Below, one piece after another: positions 1-10,870 of a stretch of DNA of 27,338 bases. This DNA comes from Sperchopsis tessellata (Eukaryota > Arthropoda > Insecta > Coleoptera > Hydrophilidae). Every line of letters begins with the position of its first letter. Within the stretch, counting starts at the first letter, position 1. The position numbers were made by a program, and so were the translations under genes. The notes under the pieces are model-generated. The model made no database searches, was not told the origin of the DNA, and saw only the letters and a list, made by a program, of their open reading frames with translations. Where the stretch lies: NCBI GenBank assembly GCA_033557685.1, contig JAWQRN010000670.1:1-27338 (forward strand), in the 5' to 3' direction.

Positions 1-1
1 A

Positions 2-4
<3 letters not shown>

Positions 5-70
<66 letters not shown>
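5..70. repeat. (TA)n microsatellite
   Basis: An uninterrupted AT dinucleotide run of about 33 repeats. It is the first of four TA tracts in the window and probably length-polymorphic. Confidence 0.97.
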
Positions 71-74
<4 letters not shown>

Positions 75-1560
75 ACATACACACATACCAGTTATTAATC
101 CATCCTTACTTCAGACTTACTCATTATCAAAGATAATTTGAACTTGGTACAATACCTACATAGGCAAATGTGACGTACTGTGGTTTAATAATATATTTCA
201 ATGTAGCTAATAGCTAAAAATATATATGGTACATAAAAATTATGTTTAAACAAAATTAAAATTGTATACTTTACCTAAGTATTAAAAATCTGGTTTGTAT
301 ATCAAAAATTTGTAAATATAAAAGTCAATATTATTGTTTTAAATAATGTAGCTTCCACATAAGTATGTCACATCGTTCAAGTAAACAAGCATATCTGCCT
401 CTACTAATTTTTCCAGATACTCACACGAATTGATTTTATCAATTGCCCATTGTCAAATCTTATAACAAACATTGTATGGACTCTACAAACCTTATAGAAT
501 ATCTATTTCTATTTTCAATTTTAATTAGTAGCTTGTCAAGCATAATTGGGGTTAAAATTAATAAACAATAAGTCTTTTAAGAAGTGGTTTAATTTCGAAA
601 ATGAACTGCATAAAATAGAATAGAGTTTTCATCAATTAACTTTATATACCTATGTAGGTATACTCCATAAAACATTAATGTTGTTAGCTTAACTTCTACC
701 TAAGTATGTGATATAAGGAACAATAGCGGCTCGATTCCCACCCTTCAGCCGATACATCACATATAAAGGTTTATTCCTCAACTTCTTTATAATTCTATTT
801 TTCAATTTTTCATTTATTTGCAAAACTGTAGGGAAGAAATATAAATATTTCAAACGATCGGAGAATGTAAAAAATACATAAAATAGAAATACTATTTCTA
901 CTCCTATCGTATGCAGTTTCTTTATTGCCTATATCTAATACATTTTCTTTTAAATTTGCAGTGGCTACAGATAGAATGATTGAGTAGTAAAATCTATATA
1001 CGATGAACAATACACGCTATCTTTGATCATTTATTTTAGTACCCTATAAATATATTTCCTAAATTTCATTCGTAAACTTTATTTATATTTTAGACTTATT
1101 TTAAAATTTAGCTTTTGCAAAAAAGTAAACTTTGTTTTATCATTGTTTTGTTAACCTATCTCCATGATTAATATAAACGTGAGGTGTAGGTGTAGATCGT
1201 TTCATTTGTTTTTATGACATTTCGTTTGTTTTGTTATTCGCTAATACGTTGAGCGTTGTTTTTAGTAGCTCTGACTTTACATTGTTTATCTATTTGTCTG
1301 ATTGATTTTTAAATTATATTTAGATTTTTTTTTATATTTCGGGTTTGGAGTTTCTCGTTTTAAATTGTCTTAATTCAATGACATCACTTGCAGAATTCTC
1401 TACAAATATCTTCCAATTAATTATTTAGTTTTGATCAGAATATAAAAGTATAATTATATTTCTTTTATATCTTCCTGAAACAGCTAGTTGCTCACAAATA
1501 GAAGCTATGTATTTTTATACAGTTTTGAGGACTACAGGATTATAAAAACTTTAAGCATAT
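71..1560. other. AT-rich intergenic spacer downstream of the protease gene
   Basis: No coding exon or RNA gene is convincing here. The stretch is AT-rich with stops in all frames. It lies 3' of the minus-strand protease gene. A short patch at 685-740 has weak A-box and B-box resemblance but no tRNA fold. Confidence 0.6.
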
Positions 1561-1573
1561 AATAAAATTAATT

Positions 1574-1579
1574 TTTATT
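1574..1579 (-). terminator. Polyadenylation signal AATAAA of the protease gene
   Basis: The plus-strand sequence TTTATT reads AATAAA on the minus strand. It lies about 40 bases past the protease stop codon (1620-1622), a normal distance for a short insect 3' UTR. Cleavage would be expected some 10-30 bases further on, near 1545-1565. AT-rich sequence gives this hexamer often by chance, so position is the main support. Confidence 0.6.
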
Positions 1580-1619
1580 TATATAAATGTAAACAACCTA
1601 ATATTTTAATTAACGCAAC

Positions 1620-2794
1620 CTATGATACATCTTTAACGTATTCTTGGATGAAATCGAGGAACGCACTGGTTCTAACGAAAACTGCTGGCATGTCATATGT
1701 AGCACAAGGTAATCGTCCCCAAGACACTGTTCCAACTAACTCCCCATTCTGCGTTAAAGGGCCACCGCTGTCCCCAGAGCATGGATATACTTGACCATCT
1801 AAAGGTCCTGTGCACATATTTGTTTCGTCAAAGTGTCGCTCCATACCCCATTCTCCAATTAATACACGACATTCTATAAGCAAAATTTGTTTGTTTTTCA
1901 TTTGTGGATAGATACTACTCTTAAGCTTACATTAATCTGTTAGTTCAGCAGGTGAGAAGAGAATACTAACAGCATGTGCCTATTAAAGATTATAGAACCT
2001 ACCTTCGTAAGAAATTATTTTGAGGACCGTTGTTTGTAGAAGTGTAGGGTATGTAGGGTTCCAGGTCTTGCTCGTGGAGCCCCATCCAGAAACCACGACA
2101 TCTCCAGAATGGATTTTTTCTGCAGCTGGCAGTTTTACAGGCTGAACAGCTTTGCTGAACGTGAAGGGTGATTCTAGCTCCATCAGAGCAATATCGCTGG
2201 GGTTTACATTGCTGAAAGGAGATTAATAGTACTTTAACGTAACACAGAATACTCATCCGGTGAATATATATATATATATAAGGATAACAAGAGAGATAGA
2301 ACACATTAAAAACTTTATAAACTAAATTCAAATCACCAACACATGCATTAAATAAAACATACACAATCTACAAAATCACTATCAAAATTGCGACATGTGC
2401 TATATAGGGCAACTGGAGCAATAACTTAAAAACAGGTTAAAGTCACCCAAAGCTAGCATAGCTGACACCAATTAATAGATCAGTGCATTAAGAAACTTCG
2501 ATTTCAATAATACAAACAATTTTGACATACGTATATACATACCATGTATAGATTAGAACAATAACAGAGATAATTTACATTTAGAAACACTGCAACCTGC
2601 ATGTTAAACGCGACATATATAATGTAAGCAGTATTTATCATTAAATTATATAAAACACCATTACCATAAAAATAAATGAAACTCAACTAACTGTTATTAA
2701 TTTTGTTTATTGAACTAATTTAAATATATTTGAATAAATATATCTTTTGAAGAGGAAATAAACCATAACATCCCACATAAAGAACATTATTTTT

Positions 2795-2852
<58 letters not shown>

Positions 2853-4070
2853 GATTAAGGTAGACCCTGGTTGTTATACAGCGTCTGCAAAAGAGGTGCT
2901 AGAGAGATAGCGATATATCAAATTTAACCATCGAATAGGCTAATATGTTTGTTAATTCAGTACATAGACTTCCACGACTACAGTAAATATCTTCAGGTTT
3001 TCCGGGAGATAACCATGTATTGGCTGTTATTTTTGCCGACGTTTCGTCCGCTGTTGCAGAGGACATTATCAAGACATGTAGCTAGTCAAGAAATAATATA
3101 ATATTTCTTGACTAGCACTTGTGAAAGCTACATATAATTCTATTATTAGCACTTTTTAGAGCTGGTCGGCACCTACAACTAGCACATTTCAGAGCTGCAG
3201 GGCAATGTGTAATTAGCATGTTTAAAAACTACATGTCTTGATAATGTCCCCTGCAACGGCGGAAAAAATCTCGGCAAAAAGAAAAGCCAACACACGATTA
3301 TCTCCGGAAAACCTGAAGATAATATGTTTGTTATAAATTTTAAGACTTTAGCAATACTCACCCTTTATATTTTGGATGAATAATATATCTCTTGACGTTG
3401 ATAGATTGCGGATTTTCTGGATTTTTTATATTTAGAAAGCCAGCTTTTATGTTAAATTTTAGTTTTGGGTAGTCTTGAATATCACGAACACAATGGCCAG
3501 CTGTTAGAATCCAAGTTGGTGAAATAATAACTGCTCCACACATATGATCGTAATCACTGTCCCACGTAGAATACTGCATAGAAGCCTGGTAAGGAAATTC
3601 AAATTCTTTGGCATCTCTTCCTCCAACAACTCTAGAATGCATGTTAGAAAATCTGCTTGAGTTTGGTGCCGCTGAAAACATACAAGAGATTAAGAAATAC
3701 CTGCAATACAGATTAATAAATACAATGAAATCATTTTCTTAGTGAACATAGCAAGTCATAAATAAGTAACGTAATGTCAAACTGTATGAATGTTGTTTCC
3801 GGGTGTAAACCATGTAGAGGCTCTGACAAGTGCAAACGTTTAGATCACTGTTGCAAGGGGCATTTTCAAGCCGAGTGATGCTACTTCAACGTATGAATTC
3901 TCTGCACCCGGAAACAATATTCATACAGATAATAACCGTGGAAGCCTATCACATTTAATATCAAACTGTATTATGCATGATATTTAAAACGTATGAATTC
4001 TTTTATAATATCAAACATATTTACCGATGCTGCTATAACAAACTGTGGCTAGCAATAGTAGTAACTTCAT
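1620..4070 (-). CDS. Secreted chymotrypsin-fold (S1) serine protease, four coding exons
   Basis: Exons in transcript order are 4070-4025, 3671-3362, 2211-2003 and 1873-1620. All three introns are GT-AG (donors GTAAAT, GTGAGT, GTAGGT) and the phases (1, 2, 1) join without a frame break, giving 272 residues. Exon 1 encodes a signal peptide (Met-Lys, then five Leu). A short propeptide with a possible N-glycosylation site (Asn-Ser-Ser) ends at Arg29, followed by VVGG, the usual tryptic activation site. The triad is His75 (in LTAGHC), Asp125 (in SDIAL) and Ser224 (in GDSGGP). Six cysteines give the three standard pairs (60-76, 190-209, 220-245). The trypsin Asp189/Ser190 positions are Tyr218/Pro219 and Gly226 is Ala252, so trypsin specificity is unlikely. 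TAGHC replaces the common TAAHC. The product is presumably extracellular, digestive or haemolymph; the substrate cannot be told. Introns 1 and 2 carry fold-back insertions, but no coding lesion is seen. Confidence 0.93.
2264..2281. repeat. Short (TA)n tract in protease intron 2
   Basis: An 18-base alternating AT run near the 3' end of intron 2, just upstream (minus-strand sense) of the exon 3 acceptor. Confidence 0.85.
2803..2847. repeat. (TA)n microsatellite in protease intron 2
   Basis: A 45-base uninterrupted AT dinucleotide run lying inside the 1150-base second intron. Confidence 0.95.
3081..3116. repeat. Palindrome inside the intron 2 fold-back insertion
   Basis: Perfect 14-base arms (3081-3094 and 3103-3116, GCTAGTCAAGAAAT and its complement) enclose an 8-base AT spacer. 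It lies at the inner edge of the left terminal arm. Confidence 0.9.
3111..3235. repeat. Four-copy 33-34-bp minisatellite in the fold-back core
   Basis: Copies start at 3111, 3145, 3178 and 3212. Each opens with a variant of [AC/AT]TAGCAC followed about ten bases later by AGAGCT or AAAGCT. The fourth copy is the most diverged and runs into the right terminal arm. Confidence 0.7.
3777..3971. mobile_element. Short fold-back (MITE-like) insertion in protease intron 1
   Basis: Inverted arms 3782-3805 and 3905-3928 match over 24 bases with one mismatch. The right arm extends outward to about 3958 and matches 27267-27319 at 50 of 54 positions. The left side 3782-3823 matches 27297-27338 at 40 of 42. 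The 11-mer TCAAACTGTAT at 3777-3787 recurs at 3961-3971 and may be a target duplication; its last bases overlap the left arm, so the left end seems truncated. It has no coding capacity. Confidence 0.75.
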
Positions 4071-4082
4071 ATTTAAAGGTAA

Positions 4083-4112
4083 TGATTAGTTCACGTAAAC
4101 ATTCCTTATATA
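4083..4112 (-). promoter_or_regulatory. Core promoter of the protease gene (TATA box and initiator)
   Basis: On the minus strand TATATAAG occupies 4112-4105, and a TCATTA initiator-like motif places a start A at 4083, about 29 bases downstream. This is the canonical TATA-to-start distance. The implied 5' UTR is only about 12 bases before the ATG at 4070-4068. Motifs and spacing are seen directly; use as a promoter is inferred. Confidence 0.6.
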
Positions 4113-5160
4113 GAATTTTTCTTGAGTGCTATTTCAAGTATTTCTTGCATAACAAAAGAAATTGGGAAACTGTATGTTCTATCTAAATACAGTTCGTATA
4201 CTAGTGATTACTTTTATATTGCAACAATACTTTTCGTAACTGACAAAGTTTTATGTGGCATCATATTCTTATCAAAATTTTAAATCTTAATGGCAACAAA
4301 GTATTTTAAAGTATTTATTTATATTTAACTTTTGAGTATTCACTTTTAGATTATATGCTAAAAATAACTTTACGTGAATTTCGACGAATCAAAAATTATA
4401 GTATTCTATTAAAAGTTTAAATGAAATAATTGTCAGTATTTTAAAGTAAAAATAGTCTTGTTGATAGCCACGGTTAATAAATATTTTTAATATTATAAAA
4501 TAATAAGCTATATTTCTAATATACTTAAAATTTTATTTTTGTCGATTTATTTATAATTGTCTCTATTGACTAAACAAATTATCTTAATTTCATTTATTAA
4601 ATTGTATTGTAGATATTTCTTCTATCTTATTATCGTGTCCATTTTCGGCGGACCAAACAACAGCAGATTTCTAATGTGCTTCAATAATAAAAAAATAATT
4701 TCCTTACCGGGCATCCTTACAGTACTCTACATTAATTATTACATCAACATCTTGGGTGTTAACAACTGGCCGTTGAATTCGTTGTATTCAAAACTACTTG
4801 AAATTTAAATTTAACTTAAATAACGACAAGCTTAATGAAAATCTGAAGTCTATTAATGTAAAATATAAATATAGAGTGGGTATCTTTATATACGTTTTTC
4901 CGTTGTTCTTTTCCAAATATTCGATTTAACCCAAAAGTAATCTGAATAATTAAATTGTATTGCTGTCAATGAATAATTACGTAAATACATATAATTAGAT
5001 GTGCATACTTCTCTTCTTTTAATAAAAGAAAATTATGGAACATTGTTGTGGGTGTAACTAAAAAGTATAAGTAAAATAAATTCTAATTTTAAGACTAAAA
5101 TATTACTCCAGCTTCTAGTGTTTTCATGTTAGTTACAATATTACGGATTTAAAACTATCT
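4113..5160. other. AT-rich spacer upstream of the protease gene
   Basis: This lies between the protease promoter and the 3' end of the neighbouring LINE. Open frames here are short and low in complexity, with no recognisable domain. Distal regulatory elements for the protease could be here, but I see no specific site. Confidence 0.5.
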
Positions 5161-8035
5161 CCGACGTCTACTGATTTCCAGCCTTCACTCGTTTTTGTCT
5201 CTCCTAACGCCCTCTCCTATTCCTCTTTCTCCCAGTTCCTTGTCTATGTCCTCTCTCCAGCTCCTTTTTGGTCTTCCTCACTTTCGTCTCCCCTGCGGTG
5301 TATATTTGAAGATTTGTTTTGGGAGCCGTTCATCCGAAATTCTTTGTACGTGACCGTACCAACTGAGTTGTTTGACTCGAACGTCATCCGCTATGATTTC
5401 CCGGATCGTCGTCTTCAGAAGTCCATTTCGGTTGCTATTAGTGTTTTTTCTGACCTTTCTTTTATTTGCCATATTTCGCTACTTTATAAAGCTATTCTCT
5501 ATAATATAGTATTATATACTTTGTGTTTATTGGAATTTGATATTTGTTGGTCCCACAGTATACTATTTATTATGCCTATAGCCCGTCTTCCATATATGTT
5601 CTGCTATTTTATTGTTTCATTCGTGATTTTCATGACGATATATTTTTAGTTTTTGCAATATTTTATGCATTGTCCGTCTTCTAGTATCAATTCTAGTTAT
5701 ACTCCGCCTATACACATGTACTCGGTTTTCTCTAAATTGACTTTTAGGATCCATTTCTTATATTCATCTAATAATTTTCTGGACATGTATTCCAAGTCCC
5801 CGTAGTCCTGTGCCACCACTATCTGATCATCCACAAAACATATCGTGTGTAGTATGGTGTCGTTTAGTGGTATACTCATATTATGGTACTTCCTGTGCCG
5901 TTTGTTATTTTGAACCCATTTGAAACTGTGTTTCCTATTTTTATATTTGTTCTTGCTTCTTCATAGAGACTTCTCCCTACTTTTATTAAGGTTACACTTA
6001 TGTTTGTTCTCACAAGTGCTTTCCATAGTTTATTATAAGGTATACGATCGTACGTCTTTTTATGGTCCACATATAGTAGATGTACTTCATGGTTAAAAGC
6101 TGTTTTCTCTATTATTTTAAATTCACAAAATAGGTGGTCGACGGTAGATCTACCCGTTCTGAATCTCGCTTGTTCTTCTGCTTCCAAGTCTTTATACTCC
6201 TGTTCAATTTCATTTTTTGAGAAACTTTGTTTAGTGTACTTCAAGCCCAATCACTCGGTAATTTTCGCAGCTTTCTTTGTTGTCCTTTTATGTATTGTTG
6301 ACATGATAGAGGTTTTCCATTCGTTTGGGATTTTTCTCCCAATTAGACATATTTTTAATAGGTTTGTTACTTGTAGATATAGTTTACTTATACCGTTCTA
6401 TATAAGTTCTGCCGGGATATTACCAGGACCGGGCGCTTTCCCATTTTTAAAGCTTTGCAAGCTTTTACGACTTCAGATGTTGTTAATCTAATTGGGAATA
6501 ATGCAGTGTTTATGTTATGCTGTTTGTTGTCGTCTTTAAATTTGTCTTTATTTTCTGTTAGCAGCTTCTTGAAGTATTTATCCCATTTCGTAAGAGGTAT
6601 TGAGGAAATTAAATATTTTTTCTTTTTTTGTAGTCACGATCTTATTATGTTCTGTACTTTTTTGTCCACCTATCTACACGTTGATTCTGTTACATTTCTT
6701 CTCCCATGTTTCGTTCTTCTATTGGGTTATCATTTTTGACCTCTTGTTTGGGCATCTTTGTAGGCAGTTCCATCTTCATTAGATTTAGTACTTAAGTATG
6801 TAAGGTATTTTTCCCATTTATTCTTTATGACCGTCTCTATTTCTTCATCTTACCAGTATGACTTGTTTTTGGTTTCTATCATAACGCTTTTGGTTGATGT
6901 CTGTATGCATTCTTTAATATATTGGTGCTGTAGCTCAGTGTTCTTAACTTGTTTGTTCCATAGTTTCTCGTCTAATCTGTACTTACATAGTATTTTAGTA
7001 CTAAGCTGAATTGAACCTCATATCACAAATTGGTTCTAATAGATTTATCTTAGTTTTCTCTCCAAGTACCCAAGTAGTGGTCGCTCCCACATGTTGCTCC
7101 TCAATAGGTTCTTACGTTTTGTACCGTCAGCTTTGTTTATTGTCTTACAATTGTATAGTTTATTATCGACTTAAGGTTTCAAATTGATTGTATCCAGGTG
7201 TATTTGTGTAATGTGTAAATTTATTAGCCTAATCCCGTTGTCGTTTGTAACTTCCTCCCCGTATTGTCCTTCTACCTTATCGTCCATCGTTTTTCCGTTC
7301 TACTATTCATATCTTTCATTAATATAATTTCCCTTGAGTTCCCGATTTTTGACATTTCTTAGTTTAGATGCTCAAAGAAGTTTTCTTTTGTGGTAACTAA
7401 TGCATCATCGTGTATGGATATATTCCTAGTACTGCTAATTTATGACCATTCAGAGATATATTCATTTTTATTATTCGTTCATTAATTTCTTCCCAGGTTG
7501 TTATGTATTTCCTCAGGATCCTCAGCTCTTTTACCCCTGTACACTCCGCTATATAAGTGATCTTAATGTCCGAGGTTTCCGGTTCCTTTGTCTTGTTTAT
7601 TTGTTTCTGTCACTACTGCTATATGCACGTTTTGGTCTTTTAATTCGGAGATTATTTCACTCATCTTTCGTGATGCTCCATGAACATTCCATATTGCGAA
7701 TATCATTGTCCATTTCCTTTGCCATAGTCTGCTTCTGTGGTTCTGTCCTTTCCGAGGCTCTCCGCTGTTTTTTTTAACAAAGTTTTGTTTTCCCAGGATC
7801 GAAGAGTTAGCCCGATACCTCAACCTCCTACCTGGAGGACCAGGGTTTCTTGTTCGGAGTTTCCTTCTTCTAGTTGATTGCTTTCTCTCCAGCTTAGAAA
7901 CTCAATCTGTCGCACCTGTTGGTCCGCCGGTTGAATTTTATTTCCCACCTATCCATCGGCTAAGCTGGTGAGGGCTTTCTCCTATCCGCCACCTGGGGAC
8001 TCGCCCTCTAGGGGTTACAGGTTCTCCCGAGAGAT
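5160..8035 (-). mobile_element. Degraded non-LTR retrotransposon with APE-type endonuclease and reverse transcriptase
   Basis: Read on the minus strand the order is 5' to 3' complete. 8035-7830 is a GC-richer 5' leader containing CAGGTGGCGGATAG. 7823-7563 is an endonuclease start with IWNVHGA and a VTETNK motif. 7480-7420 continues the endonuclease (ISLNGHKLAVLGIY). 6470-6400 is the RT entry motif (LKMGKAPGPGNIPAELI). 6250-5876 holds RT blocks including ARFRTGRSTVDHL and a DHKKTYDRI region. 5879-5697 carries the catalytic FVDDQ box. 5472-5165 is the C-terminal region with WYGHVQR, RLPKQIF and a basic GRRK stretch. Several frameshifts and stops separate these blocks, so it is dead. I do not assign a clade; the FxDDQ box and WYGHV tail are shared with many insect LINEs. 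It lies downstream of nothing transcribed that I can see. Confidence 0.9.
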
Positions 8036-9400
8036 GTTAGTTACGATAACTTATAAAAATAAAGCTATGATGTTCAAACTAATATTTTATAATACTTTTG
8101 AAATGAAATTGGTTTATGTTTTTCAAAGTATACGTCTTGTAACTTCACATAAAGTAATAATTCAATTAATGGTTGGACTATTCAACTATTTAACTAGAAC
8201 TACTTTATAACAAATGCTTAATCGTGCTTTGTTAACACTTCTGATGCTGCAGTTTTATTTTTACTTTCGGTTTTGATACGTCCATCTTAGGGTTCTAAAT
8301 TAATGGCCATCAGGTAGAGGACAAATTTCAAAATAAACTTGTTATTTTGCTATATTTAATAGTAGTTGTTACATTGGATTATGACCTTTTAAAACACATA
8401 TTACTAAATATTATCATTATCTTAACAAATATTAAAATATAAGGCCTTACTGTTATTTTCCAAATAAACATTTCAAAGAGATAAAACATTTATAGCCAAT
8501 ATAAACCATATGCTTGAATGTTGTTGTTGAACTTTGAACAGTGTAGCTTGAGAAATGGATATTTGGTACATTTATTTCAGTAGAAATTCATTTGAAGTAG
8601 TAACAGTATAACATAAAAAAGGTCACAGTTTGCAATTGGATGAAAAACTTTTATGATAGCCCTAACTTTCGTACACATCATTTCTAACATAGCAACGTGG
8701 TTTTATAGTGAAAATATAAATAACCCTATATAAAAAAACTATAAACCTAACGTAGCCTGAAAAGGGATAAGAAAGTTTTCCCCCGTCCGTTAAAAATTTT
8801 AACTTTCATCGGCATATATTAGTCTAGCCAGTAACTTACTTATCACCCGACCTACCCACTGCCTCGATCCTCATTAATTTGATGCCAAATTTTGTTAAAA
8901 GGACTGTGGCCTGATATTATTCATGATATTTAAACTGAGCAGCACTCCTGTCAAGCATACGAAGGGTTTCCTTTGGGTCGTAACCCACTAAATTACAATT
9001 CTAAATTAAAAATAATATTTCGGGTAATTGTATTATGTGGTTATTTACAAATGGCCCGCTTTAAATTTATTCCCAGTTTTACTGTCGTGGGGGGACCTTC
9101 ACGCTTAAACATATGGACCCCTATTTGTTTCAAGCGGGTGTGCTTATACAAATAGAATGTCACTTTTGTACAGGAAACTCTCCAGAGATTCTAAAAAGCT
9201 AGCTTTAAGAGAACAGTAAAGTTTTTAATTTTTAGAACAGTAAACTACAAAGAATAATTAATACAGTTTGTTGGTAAATTTATCCAAAAATAAATAAAAT
9301 ATATTATAAGTCTATCTCCATCCGATGTGATTAAACTTATACTATCTTCAGAAAAAAATACTTAAATAATATGGAACATTAACGATACGTATAACAAATT
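8036..9400. other. Spacer between two LINE remnants
   Basis: No gene is supported. The patch 8760-9170 is less AT-rich and includes an imperfect inverted repeat (9055-9066 with 9127-9138, 10 of 12 bases), which could be an old unclassified repeat. The rest is AT-rich non-coding sequence. Confidence 0.5.
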
Positions 9401-10870
9401 AAGATATTCAAAAATAGCTGGGATATTACCATAAAAACCTTCCAATATGCCGATGATATTTGTCTGTGTGCTCTGTCTCACTCCTGGGCTGATTTTCTGA
9501 CTGTTTTGCGTCGAATAATGCACTGGTTGAAACCATGGCCGATGCATCACAATTTTGAACTGTGCACAAATAAATCGAGTGTTATGTTTTTCACGCATCA
9601 TCGAACTTTTGTTATCACAGAGCTGGATGTCGGATACCGGTATCGAGGGAGTGCAAATATCTTGGAGTTATTCTAGACAGGAAACTCGTATGGAGGCAGC
9701 ACAAATAATATGTAGTGGGTAGATGTGAAGCAGTGCTAAATATTATTAAACCTCTATAAAGAGTATTGTGGGGCGCTTATGTTTTACCGAGCCTTATTAG
9801 GTCAATTGTTGACTACGGATCAGTTTTCTATGGATCAACATGTAGAACACACTTGCAGAAAATTGATAGAATCCAGTGAACCAAGAGAACAACTATTGAG
9901 CTTAAGACGACATTACCTGGCAGAGAAATAGTTATTAACAAAAAACAATGTGATCCTAGTAACTTGCTGTCATCTATTTCAGGTGTTGATATCGCCAACA
10001 TAACCTTTCATTACTGAACACATAAAAGGTCTCCTCCATTAGCAGAGGGCTTCACATCTATCGCTACTTATGCAGACTATACTGAAAAATATGATATTCC
10101 ACCTATATTTTCCGAAATAAATTTGGTAACTTGGTCAGGTGATTTTAGCGGAGTATGAGTGTGATTCTGTAATGGATGGAGTAATACTGAGGAATGTCCT
10201 TGGTCCTCTCATGGATGCCATTCATTTATACACGGATGGTTCTAAAATTGAAAACGCTGTGGGATGTGCATTCCTTTCTCACCAGTTGAATGAACAAATG
10301 ACAATAAAATTTAATTTTATGGAAACAATATTCAGTGCGAAGGCATTGGAAATCGTAAGAGCGGTGGAATTTATAGCTGCAAGAAAATACCATCACCTGA
10401 TAATATTGTGAGACTCGCAGTCGATTTTGAGGGGATTGCAGAATATTTCAGGCAAACATAGACCACACATATCTGTATTGCGCATAATAAAGTTAAATCT
10501 TGATTTGCAGGAAATTGGTACTAAAATTTCATATGTATGGGCTACGAGGTTTGGCAACAGTTTTCATGGAGAATGTACGCGTATTGGTCCGAGATCTGGA
10601 AGGCATAATCATTGGGATCTGGTAAGCATTATTCTTATATCCAGAAATAGAAAGAAAACAGTGGTATGAGGGTATTCTGATTACGCGTTCATTCTACAAA
10701 TGCATTACTCGAATGTTCTTTATTCGTGGTTGCTTCCCGTCTCACATTTTTAAAATCAAGATATTTCTACACTTATATTGCCAGTGTGACAGATCACCAG
10801 TTGCAAACTTGGGCCATATATTTTTGCTTGTCCTCATAACAATGTTAAGTGCCCCCGACACATGAGGGAT
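9400..10870 (+). pseudogene. 3' half of an I-clade LINE: reverse transcriptase, RNase H, C-terminal motif
   Basis: 9422-9610 reads as RT with the catalytic box FQYADDICL and the following helix region (LRRIMHWL). A frame change leads to CKYLGVILDRKL (9652 onward) and then SLIRSIVDYGSVFYGS (about 9785-9835), the thumb/connection region. 10139-10440 is an RNase H domain: LYTDGSK (first Asp), ETIFSAKALEI (Glu) and DSQS (second Asp). An in-frame TGA at 10409-10411 falls just before DSQS. The final domain is weak; 10790-10850 still shows a HIFFACPHN-like tail after a frameshift. RT plus RNase H in one ORF2 points to the I group. The N-terminal half (endonuclease, early RT) is missing, as in 5'-truncated LINE copies. 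Not functional. Confidence 0.85.

Larger units (their letters stand above)
2941..3333. mobile_element. Fold-back insertion in protease intron 2, flanked by a 14-bp direct repeat
   Basis: Two arms of about 92 bases, 2989-3081 and 3229-3320, are inverted copies of each other with roughly 85-90% identity by eye; they begin ATCTTCAGG and end CATGTAG. Between them lie a 36-base palindrome and a four-copy 33-34-base tandem repeat. The 14-mer TAATATGTTTGTTA occurs at 2941-2954 and again at 3320-3333, consistent with a target-site duplication. No coding capacity is present, so it would be non-autonomous. Left of the arm, 2964-2975 (TAGACTTCCACG) matches the outer end of the related copy at 27277-27288. 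Confidence 0.75.

Noticed and set aside
685..740. A-box-like and B-box-like motifs (TAGCTTAAC and GGCTCGATTCC) suggesting a tRNA or SINE
   Set aside because: The A box fails at the final GG, and no acceptor, D or anticodon stem can be formed around them.
1999..2364. 121-codon minus-strand open frame
   Set aside because: It overlaps protease exon 3 in a different frame and runs through its acceptor into intron. It is a shadow of the real exon.
3179..3361. Minus-strand open frame in protease intron 2
   Set aside because: It lies in the right arm of the fold-back insertion; the open frame is incidental.
5314..5649. 111-codon plus-strand open frame and other plus-strand frames up to 8210
   Set aside because: They are antisense to the minus-strand LINE and have no domain of their own.
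9362..9601. 79-codon minus-strand open frame
   Set aside because: It is antisense to the RT segment with the YADD box on the plus strand, which has clear family motifs.
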